The notes under the pieces: model-generated
The model's input: the letters and a program-made list of their open reading frames with translations, nothing else
Database searches by the model: none
Told to the model about the DNA's origin: nothing
Part shown: positions 11,593 through 12,414 of the stretch, one piece after another
Layout of the letters: every line of letters starts with the position of its first letter
How positions within the stretch are numbered: position 1 is the first letter of the stretch
From: Phycisphaerales bacterium
Lineage (GTDB): Bacteria > Planctomycetota > Phycisphaerae > Phycisphaerales > SM1A02
Assembly: GCA_018882625.1 (NCBI GenBank)
Contig: VERO01000050.1
Coordinates: 1-12,414 of the forward strand
Direction of reading: 5' to 3'
Length of the DNA stretch: 12,414 nt
Translations under genes and position numbers: made by a program

Positions 11593-12414
11593 ATGCCCGA
11601 GGCAGCCGATCCAGCCCACATGGCAGGTGCCGGGCTCGCCGAGCCGCTCGTCAGCGTCGTGATCGCGGTCCGCAACGGGGAGCAGTTCCTTGATGCCGCC
11701 ATCGGCAGCGCACTGGCCCAGTCGTGGCCGCGATGCGAGATCATCGTGGTCGATGGCGACTCGACTGACCGGAGCCGCGACATCGCACGCTCATATGCGC
11801 AGGTCCGGCTCATCGAGCAACGCTCGAGAGGCTTTGCTGGTGCGTGGAATGAGGGGATCCTCGCGGCGCATGGACCGCTGATCGCGATCCTGGACAGCGA
11901 CGACCTGTGGGACCCGCGGAAGATCGAGCTGCAGGTGCGCGCGCTGGCCGCGCACCCGCAGTGCGGCTATGCGATCGCGAGGACCAGGTTCCTGCGCATG
12001 CCAGGCGCACCGCTCCCGCCCGGCTTCGACCGCGTCGACCTGCAGGCCGACCACTCGGCGCCGTACCCCAGTGCCATGCTCGCGCGACGCGAGACGTTCG
12101 ATCAGGTCGGGCTCTTCGACGAGAGCCTCCGCATCGCGAGCGACATCGAGTGGTTCAGGAAGGCGCGCGACATTGGCATCGAGCCCGTCAACATGCCGGA
12201 GGCGCTTCTCCACCGCCGCATCCATGAGAGCAACCTCTCCTCGAGGCCGCCGGAAAGCGGCCGCTCGTGGACAGCGTGCACCGCTTCGAGGCGGTGCCCG
12301 CGGCGTTCGATCGGCTGGCCGCCGGACCGCTGGGCAAGGTGGTCGTCGCCATCGCGGGCGGTGAGCAGGCTATGGACAAACAGCCTGTGGACTGAGTCCT
12401 GCGGACAATTGTTC
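11593..12414 (+). CDS. Family 2 glycosyltransferase, 3' part abnormal and open to window end
   Basis: The frame opens at ATG 11593, three bases after the PqqD-like stop, and has no stop before the window ends. Residues 18 to about 215 are a good GT2 GT-A domain: LVSVVIAVRNGEQFLDAAI, IIVVDGDSTDRSRDIA, GFAGAWNEGI, the metal motif AILDSDDLWDPRKIELQV, PYPSAMLARRETFDQVGLFD, SDIEWFRKARDIGI and LLHRRIHESNLSS. The domain should therefore transfer a sugar from a nucleotide donor in the cytoplasm. From about residue 217 (12240) the reading becomes Arg/Trp/Ser-rich and no longer resembles a glycosyltransferase, while the frame one base earlier gives a dehydrogenase-like sequence. The true GT2 C-terminus thus seems to be missing or replaced. 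Confidence is for the domain, not for the extent. Confidence 0.8.
   Translation, partial: MPEAADPAHMAGAGLAEPLVSVVIAVRNGEQFLDAAIGSALAQSWPRCEIIVVDGDSTDRSRDIARSYAQVRLIEQRSRGFAGAWNEGILAAHGPLIAILDSDDLWDPRKIELQVRALAAHPQCGYAIARTRFLRMPGAPLPPGFDRVDLQADHSAPYPSAMLARRETFDQVGLFDESLRIASDIEWFRKARDIGIEPVNMPEALLHRRIHESNLSSRPPESGRSWTACTASRRCPRRSIGWPPDRWARWSSPSRAVSRLWTNSLWTESCGQLF
12228..12395 (+). pseudogene. Remnant of a medium-chain dehydrogenase/reductase (zinc-type alcohol dehydrogenase/quinone reductase) C-terminus
   Basis: A frame shifted from the GT2 frame is open from 12228 (after TGA 12225-12227) to TGA 12393-12395, about 55 codons. Its product includes LLEAAGKRPLVDSVHRFEAV and AFDRLAAGPLGKVVVAIAGG. 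This follows the C-terminal end of MDR-family oxidoreductases, 'L...GKL.P.ID..F.hE.....A...L..G...GKVVh'. It has no start or catalytic domain, so as it stands it is a fragment fused out of frame to the GT2 gene. Assignment rests on about 40 residues. Confidence 0.55.

Noticed and set aside
1..12414. CRISPR array, tRNA/rRNA genes, insertion sequences, attachment sites, replication origin
   Set aside because: No regularly spaced repeats, cloverleaf-like runs, transposase or integrase motifs, or iteron clusters were seen on either strand by eye.

Overview
High-GC bacterial DNA with short intergenic gaps and many ATGA/TGATG-type gene overlaps. The small two-helix membrane protein ending in a zinc ribbon, the Ala/Pro-rich linkers and the HprK-like/PqqD-like gene content suggest a planctomycete-type genome (perhaps Phycisphaerae). 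That is an impression from protein style, not a demonstrated placement. No tRNA, rRNA, CRISPR array, transposase or phage gene is visible, and no stretch over 300 bases lacks a gene.

Layout. (1) 1-3179, plus strand, housekeeping and unknown: the 3' end of nadD, then rimO (ribosomal protein S12 methylthiotransferase), a secreted protein of unknown function, and a small membrane protein with a zinc ribbon. (2) 3132-6010, minus strand: an HprK-related kinase-like P-loop protein, coupled by ATGA to a two-domain glycosyltransferase whose tail runs 48 bp into the convergent zinc-ribbon gene. (3) 6011-6205: a divergent control region with direct repeats, a palindrome and candidate promoters. (4) 6206-9176, plus strand: a NodU/CmcH-type O-carbamoyltransferase and an overlapping two-lobed protein that looks like a degenerate tandem SIS-domain protein. 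(5) 9207-9983, minus strand: a GT8-like glycosyltransferase. (6) 10151-11035, plus strand: a protein resembling GT-D-fold (DUF1792-type) glycosyltransferases. (7) 11149 to the end, plus strand: a PqqD-like protein with a distinctive C-terminal tail, then a family 2 glycosyltransferase.

Taken together, 3132-12240 looks like a surface-glycan or glycoconjugate locus: four glycosyltransferase genes carrying five catalytic domains, a carbamoyltransferase to decorate the sugar, and possibly a sugar-phosphate SIS protein. It also carries an HprK-related kinase and a PqqD-like protein, a pairing known from lasso-peptide-like and 'HPr-rel' systems. No lasso protease, asparagine-synthetase-type cyclase or convincing precursor peptide is present, so the pair may serve an undescribed role linked to glycan assembly. 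A 19-codon ORF whose stop overlaps the PqqD start, a palindrome inside the candidate PqqD promoter, and the PqqD tail are the best leads.

The last ~170 bp are anomalous. The family 2 glycosyltransferase loses recognisable sequence near 12240, and another frame then encodes what looks like the C-terminal tail of a medium-chain dehydrogenase/reductase. This is either a genuine deletion junction or an assembly chimera.
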